Assembly (NCBI RefSeq): GCF_002288925.2
Contig: NW_022098069.1
Span: 72,890,096-72,954,095 of the forward strand
Origin: Delphinapterus leucas
Taxonomy: Eukaryota; Chordata; Mammalia; Artiodactyla; Monodontidae
Direction of reading: 5' to 3'
DNA length: 64,000 bases
The notes beneath the pieces are model-generated. The model made no database searches. It had not been told where the DNA came from and saw only the letters and a program-made list of their open reading frames with translations. This document shows, piece by piece, positions 12,311-23,873 of this stretch (its first letter is position 1; each line of letters starts with the position of its first letter). Made by a program: the position numbers and the translations under genes.

Positions 12311-12738
12311 ACAGGTGAATATGCATTTCTCTCTCTGAGTCCAGGAAGATAATAGTAAAAGATGATGGCTGTCTGAACAAGCATGACTGAAGAGACCAGA
12401 GTCTCACTCCTCAGGTCTTTCTAGCTCCACCTCTCAGGTTCATAATTTTCCAAAAGGCTTTGCTTAAGAGTTATATTTTAATCTTCACATAATTTTTTTT
12501 ACTTGACATTTATTTTTACCAAACTCATATCTCATCCACATCAACCTCTAGTTTTTATTTAATCATCTTACTTCCAAAAATATTCATGTTTTCATCTGCT
12601 GCTTTCCTCCAGAGCCATGCTGGTTCTGTTATCTGGGAATACCCAGTGTTTATTTCAGTATATTTTACATTACTATGATTTCTAATAACTCAGAAGGAAA
12701 AAAATTAGTTGTAGTTATCTCATGAAACAGATAATTTT
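12311..12738. other. Unassigned DNA
   Basis: No gene or repeat is recognised. It ends with the left target duplication of the next SINE (12725-12738). Confidence 0.4.
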
Positions 12739-12943
12739 TTTTTTTTTTTTGCAGTATGCGGGCCTCTCACTGCTGTGGCCTCTCCCGTTGCAGAGCACAG
12801 GCTCCAGACACGCAGGCTCAGCGGCCATGGCTCACGGGCCCAGCCGCTCTGCGGCATGTGGGATCCTCCTGGACCAGGGCACGAACCCGTGTCCCCTGCA
12901 TCGGCAGAGGGACCCTCAACCACTGCGCCACCAGGGAAGCCCA
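12739..12943 (-). mobile_element. CHR-type SINE, GC-rich young form
   Basis: On the minus strand it begins GGGCTTCCCTGGTGGCGCAG and ends in poly-A (poly-T here). The perfect 14-bp target duplication AAACAGATAATTTT lies at 12725-12738 and 12944-12957, which marks a fairly recent insertion. Confidence 0.96.
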
Positions 12944-13000
12944 AAACAGATAATTTTAAAGAAACTTCTCATTTTTTCTTACAGTTGAAACTTCCAGTCC

Positions 13001-13616
13001 TGTGATGGTTAATCTCATGTGTCAACTTGACTGGACTGCATCATGCCCATGTTATTTGATTAAACATTATTTCTGGGTATGTCTATGAGGGTGTTTCTGG
13101 ATGAGATTAATATTTAAATTAGTAGACTGAGAAAAACAGGCTGCCCTTCCCAACGTGCGTGGGCCTCAGTGAATCCACTGAAGGCCTTGAATACAGTAAA
13201 AGTCTGAGTAAGAAAAAGTTCTCTCTGCCTGATTGTCTTTGAGCTGGAACCTTGGTCTTCTCCTGCCTTCCAACTCAGACTGACTAGAACTTTCACCATC
13301 AGCTCTCCCGGTTCTCAGGCCTCCAGACTTGACTGGAACTCCAGGGTCTGGACTACTCAGCCTCCATAATCATGTGAGCCAACACCCTATTTTTTTTATT
13401 TATAAGTAAATTTATATATTTAGTATACATACATGCATACACGTGTGTGCGTTCGTGTGTGTGTGTATACACACACACACACACACATATGAGAATTGGC
13501 TAACTAGATAGATATTTAGATAGATAGAGAAATAGAGAGAGAGAGAGAGATAGGGATAGATAAGGGGCTGGAGATAGAGATAATCTCCTTTTTCTCTTGA
13601 GAATCCTAACTATACA
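13001..13616 (+). mobile_element. Solo LTR of an endogenous retrovirus-like element
   Basis: The element starts TGTGATGGTTAATCTCATGT and ends ACTATACA, so it has TG...CA ends. AGTCC is present on both sides (12996-13000 and 13617-13621), a perfect 5-bp target duplication as made by class III (ERVL/MaLR) elements. The start and the TCAGCCTCCATAATCATGTG block are those of a common mammalian LTR family, whose name I do not assign. The 3' third has expanded into microsatellite. Confidence 0.8.
13380..13565. repeat. Compound microsatellite inside the LTR
   Basis: Alternating TG/CA tracts (about 13440-13490) are followed by GATA and GA tracts (13505-13562). They sit at the A/T-rich 3' part of the solo LTR. 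Confidence 0.8.
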
Positions 13617-13779
13617 AGTCCCAAAACAGAATCCTGAAAAATTCCATAGCTTACTTCTTGAGTAACCAATTAGCTAATACACTGGGCTATTAATTTACTT
13701 GCATAAGAATTTTGGTTTTTAATTAATTGACAAAATGGCAGAAGGCCAATTAAACAACAATTTGGTGTTTAATAATATC

Positions 13780-13985
13780 AAATAATAGAATATTAGAACT
13801 AGAAAGAATTTAGAGGTTACCTAAATTCAACCCCTACACTGCACACATGAGAAAAAAAAAAATTATAGAGGTTAAATGACTTACCTGCCTTGACCAAAGG
13901 TAGTTAGAGACAAAACTGGAAATCAAACACAAGTCTCCATATTGTATTTATCAGTCTTCTTTCTACTGCATTACACTGTTGTTTT
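13780..13985 (-). mobile_element. MIR-superfamily SINE remnant
   Basis: GAACTAGAAAGAATTTAGAGG, TTCAACCCCTACACTGCAC, AGGTTAAATGACTTACCTG and TCTTTCTACTGCATTACACTG follow the order of an old MIR-like SINE read in reverse. The exact subfamily is uncertain. Confidence 0.5.
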
Positions 13986-16900
13986 ACAGTTGTAATTATA
14001 GTTTGACTTGAGGTCTCTGCAATTTTTCTCAAGGTCTCTCATTATGAACACTAGATAATCACTAGTTGAATGTAGGGGTGTAATGGGCTCCCGTGGAATA
14101 AAGTTCAACCATACACCCTATTAAGCAGCAGTCAGCCAGCAACAAGTAGTTACCAATCATTGATACTGAATGAATTACATTCACAAAGCAAAAACTTCCC
14201 AGTATAAAATTACAGATAATTACAAGTAAAGAACAGAATATATTTTACTGCCTCTATATTTACCTAACCTCAAAACACTTTTTCAAAATTTCTAAAGGAC
14301 AAAGTTCTTCTTGTTGGGATAATTTCACAGTGAATCACAAGAGGAAATATTAAGAAATGTGATTAACTCCACTATTCAAAGTAAGAAGCAGAGACTTAGG
14401 ATGGGTGACTGGGAGCCATGTACACAGGGCAAACACCCTAAAAGACAAAACATGCAGAAACTGAGAAATATCAAGGAACTGTTCACATACTGCCACCAAA
14501 GGAAATTTAATGCTACTCATAGAGGGATTTGGATCTCAGGTTATAACCCAGATTACCTAACACCAAGTGGATGCTGTCTACTTGAAACTCTAGATTCAAA
14601 TACTATATAGTAGAATATCATTTACCCAGAATTTTCAGGACTTAACCTATTCAAGACTATCAGATGCCCTGAGTTTAGATATTCAACAATTTAAAAAACA
14701 TGATCCCCTCTCCAACATCTTCTAGATGCATTCTCTTGATTTCCATTACATTAAATGAATTAAGAAATACATACACACACATTCACATATACACATATAT
14801 TTACATAATTACAATTCATCATTGCCACTAAAATTATGACATCAGCACACATCCTGAATTGTACTTCAACTATTACCATGAGGGGTTATCATTACAAATT
14901 CTTTTACAACAATTCCTTCGTTTCCATGCTTCTGATGTCTGCTCTGAGTCAAAAGAGAAAAGAATACCCACATCCTTCTACATTGACTTTAGAAAGTAGT
15001 AATTTTTTTTCTACTGTAAATTTATGTTCATCATGTGGTTTTCTTATCAAAGCATTAGCAATGACTGGTGATCAAAGAGAAATGGGACTTTTTTTCTAGG
15101 GGATAGAATTAAGCCCTCAATCTTACCACCTACACAGGTGCGCAGTGTGCTTGCCCTCACATTCCCCACCCCACCCATCTCTTTCTCTCCCTCCTTCCCT
15201 CCCTCCCTCCCCCACCCCTGTAATGTTCTAATTCCCTCCTGGGAATGCCAGGACGGAAGTACAGCTCAGTTAAGTTTCTACAGCTTTTCCTTTTAATAAC
15301 TGAATACAAACCTAACTGAATCATGGGAACCATAAATGAATTAAACTGAAAGAATCTGCTGAAGAAGTCAATTTTTTGACAATTCTAAATATAGGTACTG
15401 CTGATCCCAGTAATAATATTTGCTGAAAGAAATGTTAAGTTTCTTTTTGTCTTATGTTAAAGTTCTTTGTCTTATGTTAAAGATTCCAGTTGGGACATAT
15501 CAGTCAAACTGCTGTATTTATTTATTTTGATACTCAAAACTGATTTTACTTGCTACAGAGTGAAAGTATAATTTAAACATCTTCTGCTGAAACACCCACT
15601 TTTGATATAAGGCATGCCCATTAGCACAGTAATAAGTATTCCCAAGAATAAATACATAATGGATACTCTAAACATATTTGTACCACACACTGAAAAATGA
15701 AGAGATTTTCTTTTGGATCATAGATAAATGTATCATTTCCCTGGAATTTGTCAAAATTATTGGTTTCAAAGTAGGGAGGTTTTTTTTTTTTCAATCTACT
15801 GGATTTAAGGTATTTGGACTTCATATAACAGAAGGGATTTAAATAGCTTTTGTGTGCTTTCTGCCATTCTGAAAACAAGGATACAGGCACCTGCTTTTAT
15901 ACTGCTCCCCAAATGCTCCCAGGAAGCCACAGAAATTTAAGCTATTTGATTTGTGTCTTCTATCTCATTCAAGAATGTCTAAGTCTTCAACCAAAATTGA
16001 ACATAATTTACATCTGCAATATCTAGAATGAGTTAAATTTCATGTTCAACCCACAGCCCCCCCAAAAATGTTGAAGTTATGAAGGCATTATAAAATTATA
16101 ATACCAGGCAAACTCCAGCAGCTCTGTAACCTCCCTTCCAGGTGGAATTCTTAAGTTAACAAAGCTAAGAGTACTTCCTCTTTACCTTGTTAAAGTTAAC
16201 CAGACCCAAACCCTAGAGTCTACCACTTCATCTACAGCTCTGTTATTCATCTTTGAAAATCAGCAAGAGATAAAAGCTCCTTTCTAACACTTAATAAACA
16301 GCAAGCATACATTCTCCTCATTTCTTATTTTAAAAAACTGACATGAAAGCACATGTAGAATAGGAAATTCTGTACTTCATTTAAAAGAACTCTCTTCTAC
16401 ACACTAACCTGGAAAGTCTTTCTATCTTTCAAGAGAAAAGTGATTTCACAGATGCGTCTAAATAAATAAAAGACATTTTCAGTTGTCTGAAAAAAATTTC
16501 TCTCTAGTCAATGAACCAGAAACAATGACTGCTTGAAGAAACTTAGAGCTTTTTCAGTTTTGAAAGTCCTGTTAACTACTCCACTGAGCTCTGGTCTAAA
16601 ATCAAAATCTTAAGTCTCGTCTCTTCCTGTCATATACTGTAGAGTCAAAAATACCCATAAAAGTACTTATTTTTTCTATGAAAGTACTAGAGTCATTTGG
16701 GGTCCATATCTGCATTTAAATACACCCTTTCTGTCTTAGCATTTTATTGTCATTTTAACTTTTATGTTAATTCACAGATTTATGCTTTTTCTTATCATTA
16801 CTGGCTTATATGTTCATATTTTTTATGAGCTTCATGTGGCATTTTTTATTTAATATAAATTAGTACTCCTCACCACAATCAATGTGTTTTCTACATGGAC

Positions 16901-17847
16901 TTTTCCACCTCTGCTATCAAATAATCAAGTCAACAGGTATCAGCTTGAGAACCAGCCTGAGTCATCCCATACGCTACTCCCCTATTTGCTTAGTACTAAT
17001 AGCTCCACTCTTCCTTACATTTTTCCCCAATTATACAGTGAGTACTGGTCTTTCTTCCTACTGTGTGGTTCGGTCACTGCCGAATGATTTAAAGATATCT
17101 TTTTGTCTACTTTCTCCTCAATCCTGAGTGATTCTAAATTTTTTTACCCCTTTTCTTGGTCCACCTCATCTTTGTTCCTCCATTTCCAAGTTGAAGATAT
17201 TTTGTTATTTTATATGATTTTAGATAATCCTGATGAGCACCAGTTACTTTTGTTCTTATAAAGATGAAGCTTTGTTTTAGCAAGTAGCAAAAAAATAAAA
17301 ATTAAATTTTAGTAAGTTGAACGGGTGTCTATATACACATATATGGCTTTTTCCAAGCCTTGGTTAATTAGTTGAGCTACAATCACCTATACGTCATAAA
17401 AAATTTTTTTAATATTTTTCCTAAAATAACCTTTCTTATGAGATTCAGCCAAAAAAGGGTGAATAAAACATCTAGCACTACTCAGGACTTTGGAAAAAAA
17501 ATTTAAAGGGACAGGTTTCTGGCTTTGTGGCAGCTACTACTTTCCTAAACCCTTAATAATCATTTCCCCAAAATGTGGCTCTCAGTCTGACATTCTAGGA
17601 GACAATGCCCAATTTAAATCTTAAACCCAAGGTTTATGCCAATCGTCATTGCTATTTTGAGAGACATAAAACTCATTTAACTTCAGTAATGTGGTAATTA
17701 CAACATCATGTACAAAACATGCAATTTAAAACTAATTTAATGATCTTTTTCATCAATTTAGGATTTAAAACCCAGTGATACAAGTTTCACTTAATGCTTT
17801 TCTTAAGGCTTTGATTTCCACATTTGAGTTTTTATTCCCACCTTATT
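13986..17847. other. Unassigned AT-rich DNA with simple repeats
   Basis: No gene or clear transposon is recognised. It holds a (CA/TA)n-like stretch at about 14760-14800, a pyrimidine tract (CCTT-like) at 15178-15214, and a 20-bp tandem pair (TTTTGTCTTATGTTAAAG-like) at about 15443-15482. Frames here are short and look like chance. Confidence 0.45.
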
Positions 17848-18208
17848 ATTTTTTTAATATTTATTTATTTATTTATTTGGCTGCATCGGGTCTTCGTTGT
17901 GGCATGCGGGATTTTTCGCTGCAGCATGTGGGGTCTTTCGTTGCGGCATGCAGGATCTTTCATTGCAGCACTCGTTGCGGTGCACGGGCTCTTCACTGCG
18001 GCGCGCAGGCTTCTCTCTAGTTGTGACGTGCGGGTTTCCTCTTCTCTAGTTATGGTGCGGGCTCCAGAGCACATGGGCTCTGTAGTTTTGGCACGCAGGC
18101 TTAGTTGCCCTGCAACATGTAGGATCTTAGTTCCCTGACCAGGGATGAAACCCACATCCCTTGCATTGGAAGGCGGATTCCTTACCACTGGACCACCAGA
18201 GAAGTCCC
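17848..18208 (-). mobile_element. Older, long CHR-type SINE with internal tandem units
   Basis: On the minus strand it begins GGGACTTCTCTGGTGGTCCA and carries a tRNA-like head with TTTCATCCCTGGTCAGGGAA. The body is long, about 360 bp, because a 22-bp unit is repeated three times at 17891-17956 plus a partial copy. The tail is ATTT-rich (17850-17878). Divergence is higher than in the GC-rich copies. A clean target duplication was not found. Confidence 0.9.
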
Positions 18209-19369
18209 TTTATGCTTATCTTAAAATGAACCCTTTACACCACCATTGTCTGTTTTCTTGATTTTAAGTCATTCTTTATTCTAAACCATACCCATGAGAC
18301 ACAAAGTTGTTTATGCATTTTACATAAATTTCACACAGAGATCCAGTTTTCTCTGTTTCTATTCTGGCACATCCTGGTATGCAGTCAATCTGCTTTATTT
18401 CAGGGATCAACCCATCCACAACCACCACCACACTACCAACACCACCACTACCACAACCACAAATGCCACCCTTGGATAGGAATAGCTTGACATTTTACCT
18501 CTCAAGTCACTGGGATGTTTCTATAGCAAATGGAAAATGGACCTTAATAGGACCACTCTTCAGATTATATGGCTGTGTCACTCCAAAGAAAAACTTTGCA
18601 TATAGCTTACCCTCCTACACAACTGAACCATCAAATTAACTTAAGAAAAGCCAATTGTTCTAAACCTTGGTATAGGCCATGCAAGAAATTCCTTTCTTTT
18701 CCATCTCTCTACTTTTTTTCTTTTTAATATCTTACTATCTTCCTCATCTCAAGTCCTTTCACTTTTCCCTCTAGTCAGTCACATATTTAAACTTCTCCTA
18801 AGAGGGAGCTCTAATCACACACACACACTCATACACACACACATATTGTCACCAATGTACCCTAGTGTTCCAAAATACCTTTTGTATGAAAATACAAAAT
18901 GAAAATAGGTCAGACTTGTAAAAGAATACAAAATGAAAACAGCATCAAAAAGTTCTAATAATTTATGAAATTAGTAAAATAAAGGAAATACATTACAAAA
19001 TACTGTCTTAGTATGCAAATTCTGTTACACTTGGCTGTTGGTTGACAGATATTGAGCACTGATTCACAGGAAATGAGGGAGAGTAAAAAGTTTGATAAAT
19101 ATGAATTTTAAATCATTGATATTAAATTGTAAGAAATCTTCAATAAAATATATAATGTCAAATTGTTAGCCTCTGATTCTACCTGTGCCTATACTCTCCA
19201 GTCTGACACACCAAATATGTATATTTTTAAATTTCATCTTTGCTATACGAATTATTAATCAAAAGCAACACAGAGATTCCAACCAAATAACAAAATATTT
19301 TTTGCTACACATCTAGACAGGCAGGAAGAACATAAAGCTAACAGAAATAGTATAAGAGGGTGTTTCAGA
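18209..19369. other. Unassigned DNA with two microsatellites
   Basis: An (ACC)n-like tract lies at 18414-18466 and a (CA)n tract at about 18817-18845. No gene is recognised. Confidence 0.5.
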
Positions 19370-19545
19370 AAATAAAGTCCACAAACCACCTGCATGAGAA
19401 TCACTCATGGTGTTCATAAAAAGCAAATAATCCTAAGTGCTACCTGAGACATAATGAAAGAGAATCTCTGAGTTAGGGCCTGGAAGTTAGCATTTTTTAA
19501 AGCTCAAGGCTGATTCTTAGGCACAATAAAGTTTGAGAACCACTG
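19370..19545 (+). mobile_element. MER5A-like hAT (Charlie) DNA transposon remnant
   Basis: The 3' end reads AAGTTTGAGAACCACTG, the MER5A terminal inverted repeat. The body keeps CACCTGCATGAGAATCACTC and AGAATCTCTGAGTTAGGGCC in the right order. It is a non-autonomous element with no coding capacity, old and diverged. Confidence 0.8.
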
Positions 19546-20622
19546 CTCTAAAAGACATCACCAAACTCCTTACCAAACGCAAAAGCAAGTTATCTTCCAT
19601 CTTCCTACATTAAAAGTCAATATGACTTTCCTGTTTTTCCTTTTCAAGTGCCAGACGATTCAAAATAAACTCTTCTTTTTCATTCAGTTTATCTAAATTA
19701 CTGGTCCCAGGCAATGTTTATTACATTTCATTTTCCAAAATATATAATCCAATTTGCTTCCTCTGACTCACTGATGTGCACGGGTAGTGGAATCTACTTT
19801 ATACCAAACTATTTGTACACAGATGTTCAGGTACTAAGCCTTAAGCCTGACTACTTCCTGAACTAGTATCTGAATGGGGAGATTTGCTAACTCCAGGCCT
19901 TTGAATATCAGTTGAAGAAAACATATGTAACAATAAAATAGCTGTAAAATGGAAAATAAATGCTATAAAATTAGACTATTCCATTATAGCCTCTGAATTT
20001 TATAACTGTTTAGAGATAATAATTATTTTAATTTCATAATGTCCCAGAAATATAACCAATGACTTCTGAAATCAACATTAACTTTCCATATACATAAGGC
20101 CAAAATGTTAAGGTGTAGCAATTAAACACTTAATGGCAGTTGCACTGTGGAGGATACAATATGAGGGAAATAAAGTACTCTTTGACAAATGTTCATTGTT
20201 TCATATTAAGCTTGAGAAATTGCAAAACTCCCCTTCAAAATACAATGTATCAAAGAAGTAAAATAAGATCAAGGCATTACTTTTAAAGTATCTTACGTTT
20301 TCCTAAGAAAATATTAATAATCAACAGCTCACACAAGGAATGGACTATCTTAGTAGAGAATATGATTAAAAGAGAATAGGATCAATAGAACCTGAACACA
20401 TCCTGCTAAGATTTTTATTAATTCCTGATGAGGATGAATTGGAAAGTAAGGCCAAAACAACTCTGCTGAAATTAATTTTAATTTGTATCATTTATTTCCC
20501 AATGTGACTTCCATCATTCTCAGATTCTCTCACACATTTCTAAAGCACTGAATTACTATCCTCTAGACAGTATAGTCCATTAGTTCGAATAGCTAGAAGT
20601 ATTCTGATGCTCAGAATGGATA
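19546..20622. other. Unassigned AT-rich DNA
   Basis: Nothing is recognised on either strand. Confidence 0.45.
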
Positions 20623-20675
20623 TATATTGGGTTGGCCAAAAAAACCCAAATGAACTTTTTGTCTGACCCAATATA
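20623..20675. mobile_element. 53-bp mariner-type MITE
   Basis: TATATTGGGT at the left end is perfectly repeated inverted at the right end (20666-20675). The interior keeps GGTTGGCCAAAAA and CCAAATGAACTTTTTG, the terminal-repeat words of the mariner family common in cetartiodactyls. Almost the whole internal part is missing, leaving two facing ends. Confidence 0.82.
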
Positions 20676-21298
20676 GTAAGAGATTTTTTTTCATCTAAAA
20701 ATCTTATTATTTTATAGATGTATGATTCACTGGCATTAGAAAGTTATAGATCATGAAATGATTTTTAGTAACAAATTCAAACATAAAACAAACTAAACAT
20801 CATCTAGCACTCCAACTGTGTTAATCAATAAACAATTTAGTTTATGTCCCTATCATCCAATATGGAGTAGCTGGAGCAGTTGGTGATCAGCAACACAAAA
20901 TTTTAACAATTCTAAGACGTAATGCATAAATTATCTGTTGTGTTATTCTGGTTATAGATTCTGATAACTATTACTTTTCGTAAATTTTAGGAACTTTTTG
21001 ATAAGAGAATTCAGCCACAGAGTAAGTAATATCATCTAATGCCACAAACTGTAGCCATTTTAATAGTGGTCTCAAACTTACTTCAGAATCTTGCAAACTC
21101 AGAAATTAACCTAACCTTGCACACACAGAGATAATTCTCCAACAACCTAGCCAGATCAGTAAAGACCCCAACCTAATCCCACGTATTCCTTTAAAAACGA
21201 ATCACAAAATCTAAATAAAACTAAATAGTTATTTTTAATATAGCCCAACTTCTCTCATGGGTCACAAGAATTACAGATTTGGAGGAAGATAGTTAATT
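20676..21298. other. Unassigned AT-rich DNA
   Basis: Nothing is recognised. The left target duplication of the next SINE is at 21285-21298. Confidence 0.45.
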
Positions 21299-21516
21299 CT
21301 TTTTTTTTGTTTGTTTGTTTTTAATGGTACACGGGCCTCTCACTGTTGTGGCCTCTCCCGTTGCGGAGCACAGGCTCCGGACGTGCAGGCTCAGCGGCCA
21401 TGGCTCACGGGCCCAGCCGCTCCGCGGCATGTGGGATCTTCCCGGACCGGGGCACAAACCCGTGTCCCCTGCATCGGCAGGCGGACTCTCAACCACTGCG
21501 CCACCAGGGAAGCCCC
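21299..21516 (-). mobile_element. CHR-type SINE, GC-rich young form
   Basis: On the minus strand it runs from GGGGCTTCCCTGGTGGCGCA to a tail with GTTT interruptions (here 21300-21325). The perfect 14-bp duplication GAAGATAGTTAATT lies at 21285-21298 and 21517-21530. Confidence 0.96.
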
Positions 21517-21530
21517 GAAGATAGTTAATT

Positions 21531-22252
21531 ATGAATAAGGAAAATGAGATATCTTCTTAGAACATGTGGGCGCTGGCTGTTGGTACAATGACATTTCTAA
21601 ATTGACTTATTGGCTAAAACATTTATTTCTCTTTATTTTCTTCTTTCACTCACAGACACTTCTCTGTCTTTTTAGTTAATAAAAGACAGAAAGGAGGTAA
21701 GGCAGAACTCTGGTGTTATATCTAGATAGAAATCAAGCTCTCATATTTATGCATAAGGACTAGACTAAGCTAGACTAAGCTACTGAGTTGAAGCTGAAGC
21801 AACCCCACTGCACAATATTCAACATGCAAAAGTGGTTGGTTTGCAACTAAGCTACCTCAGCACTTCACAATTAGCATTCACAGTCTATACATCAATGTGC
21901 TTTACAGAATGTTAAAAACCCTTTCACCTACAGAGTATCTATTAAAAATTATTTATATAAACTGATATACCCTCAGTGAAACCTATACCAAAGGCTCAGA
22001 TGAATGACTGATCCCTTTAATCAGAGTTCAGCATGAATGAAGCACAATATTGTGCACTTTTTGTGGGTCAACATAGAAAATAGGAAGTAAACATTTCTTC
22101 TATTAGTAGGTTTGGGAGAGGGAAGTAGGTGGATGGTTATGAAAGAGATGGAATGGATAACTGATTTTTTTTTATCATAAAATCAAATAGGAATAATGGT
22201 TTACCAAAATGGTTCAAAGTTTCTTTGGGTGATAATCTTGAATTATTTTTTA
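21531..22252. other. Unassigned DNA
   Basis: No gene or repeat is recognised. A short direct duplication (GACTAAGCTA, about 21762-21782) is present. Confidence 0.45.
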
Positions 22253-23240
22253 ATGGACTTTATTTTTTAGAGCATCTTCATGTTCACAGAAAAGCTGGGT
22301 GAAAGATAGAGTTCCCATACAACCCACACCCCCACATAAATAACACCCAGTCCCACTACCAACATCCCACTCCAGAATGGTACATTTGTTATAATCAGTG
22401 AACCTACATTGACCAGTCATTATCACCCAAAGTCCATAGTTTATATTAGGGTTAATATACATGTTGTACAATCTATAGGTTTTCACAAATGTATAATGTA
22501 TAATGACATATATCCACCATTGTGAATAATGACATATATCTACCATTACAGTATAATACAGAACAGTTTAACTACCCTAAAAATCCTCTGTGCTCTGGCT
22601 GCTCATTCCTCCCTATTCCCCAGCTTTTGGCAACTACTGATCCTTTTACTGTCTCCATAGTTTTGGCTTTTCCTGATAGTTATAGAGTTGGAATCATATA
22701 CAGTTGACCCTTGAACAACACAGGTTTGAACTGTATGGGTTTGAACTGCATGGGTTCTTCCATGTCTTTTTTGGCTTGATAGTTAATTTCCTTTTAGCAC
22801 TAATTAAGATTCAATTCTATGGATATACGTTTATTTAACCATTAAACTGCTGAAGGACATCTAGGTTGCTTCCAAGTTTGAGGCAATAGCGATTAAAGCT
22901 GCTGCAAACGTGTGTGTAGGTTTTTGTGCGCATACAAGTTTTCAACTCGTTTGAATTACACCAAGGTGTGTAATTGCTGGATTGGACGGTAAAAGTATGT
23001 TTCATTGCTTTAATCTGAGTTCCCTTGGGGTCATATGCTTATTTGCCATCTTTATATCTTCTTTGCTGCTATTCAGAACTCTTGCCCATTTTTTATCATA
23101 TTTTTTTGCATATGTGTTCATGAAAGATGTTGGTCTGCAGTTGTCTTGTAATGTCTTTGTCTGGTTTTGGTATTATGGTAATGCTGGCTGCATAGAATGA
23201 GTTAGGAAGTATTTCCTCTGTTTCTATATTCTGAATGCTT
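22253..23240 (-). mobile_element. Old L1M LINE, 3' end, antisense
   Basis: Read on the + strand it shows the complement of an L1 3' end: TTATTTTTTAGAGCATCTTC, GGTACATTTGTTATAATCAG, CACCCAAAGTCCATAGTTTA, then GCTTCCAAGTTTGAGGCAAT, and from about 23100 the complement of late ORF2 (TTTGTCTGGTTTTGGTATTA). Internal deletions are present, and a short DNA-transposon piece sits at 22701-22756. Confidence 0.82.
22701..22756. mobile_element. Tigger-like DNA transposon fragment
   Basis: CAGTTGACCCTTGAACAACA is the terminal word of a Tigger-family (pogo) element. It lies after a TA dinucleotide and interrupts the antisense L1. Only about 56 bp remain, with a short internal duplication of the TTTGAACTG words. 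Confidence 0.65.
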
Positions 23241-23285
23241 CTGAACAATTCTTTTGAGCATCTATCTTCTGTAACTTTTAAGTGA

Positions 23286-23528
23286 AACTCTGGAGGATTC
23301 TATTTCCAGCCAAGATGCAATAACAGGGACTAGATTTACTCTATAACCTGAAACAACCAAAAAACTAGACAAAATATGTGAAACAATGGTTTTCAAGACA
23401 CTAGAAATCAGGCAAAAAAGGAGAGTGATCCCTAGGAGACAGAAAACAAAATGAGGTGAGTTCTGCAATTGATGGAATGTAATGCCTTGAGAATTTCCAG
23501 TTAGCAGCAAAAGAAGCGGGAACCCAGG
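23286..23528 (+). mobile_element. Host L1M LINE, segment 1 (5' region)
   Basis: GGTTTTCAAGACACTAGAAA, GAGTGATCCCTAGGAGACAG and AAAATGAGGTGAGTTCTGCA match the old L1M 5' region. The element continues at 23874 beyond an inserted LTR. Confidence 0.65.
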
Positions 23529-23873
23529 TGCTATGGTCTGAATGTTTGTGTTACCCCAAAATTCATGTGTTCAAGACCTAATGCCGAAGGTGATGGTACT
23601 AGAAGGTAGGGTCTTTAGGAGGTGATTAGGTAATGAGAACAGAGCCCTCATGAATGGCATTAGTGCTCAAATAAAGAAGGCTCCAGAGAGGTAGCTCACC
23701 CCTTCCACCATGTGAGGATGCAATGAGATGTCTACAACCCAGAAGCGGGCCATCACCTGACAAAGCTGGCACCCTGACTTCAGACTTCCAGCCTCCAGAA
23801 TTGTGAGAAACAAATTTCAGTTCTCTATAAGCTACCCAGTCTATTTTGTTACAGCTGCCTGAACAGACTAACA
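23529..23873 (+). mobile_element. MLT1A-like MaLR LTR
   Basis: It starts TGCTATGGTCTGAATG and contains CCCTTCCACCATGTGAGGAT and CCAGCCTCCAGAATTGTGAG, ending CAGACTAACA. These are MLT1A/B LTR landmarks in order. It interrupts the old L1M. I could not find a matching 5-bp target duplication. Confidence 0.82.

Noticed and set aside
17891..17970. CRISPR-like spaced repeats
   Set aside because: The units are directly tandem inside a SINE, without spacers, in a mammalian genome.
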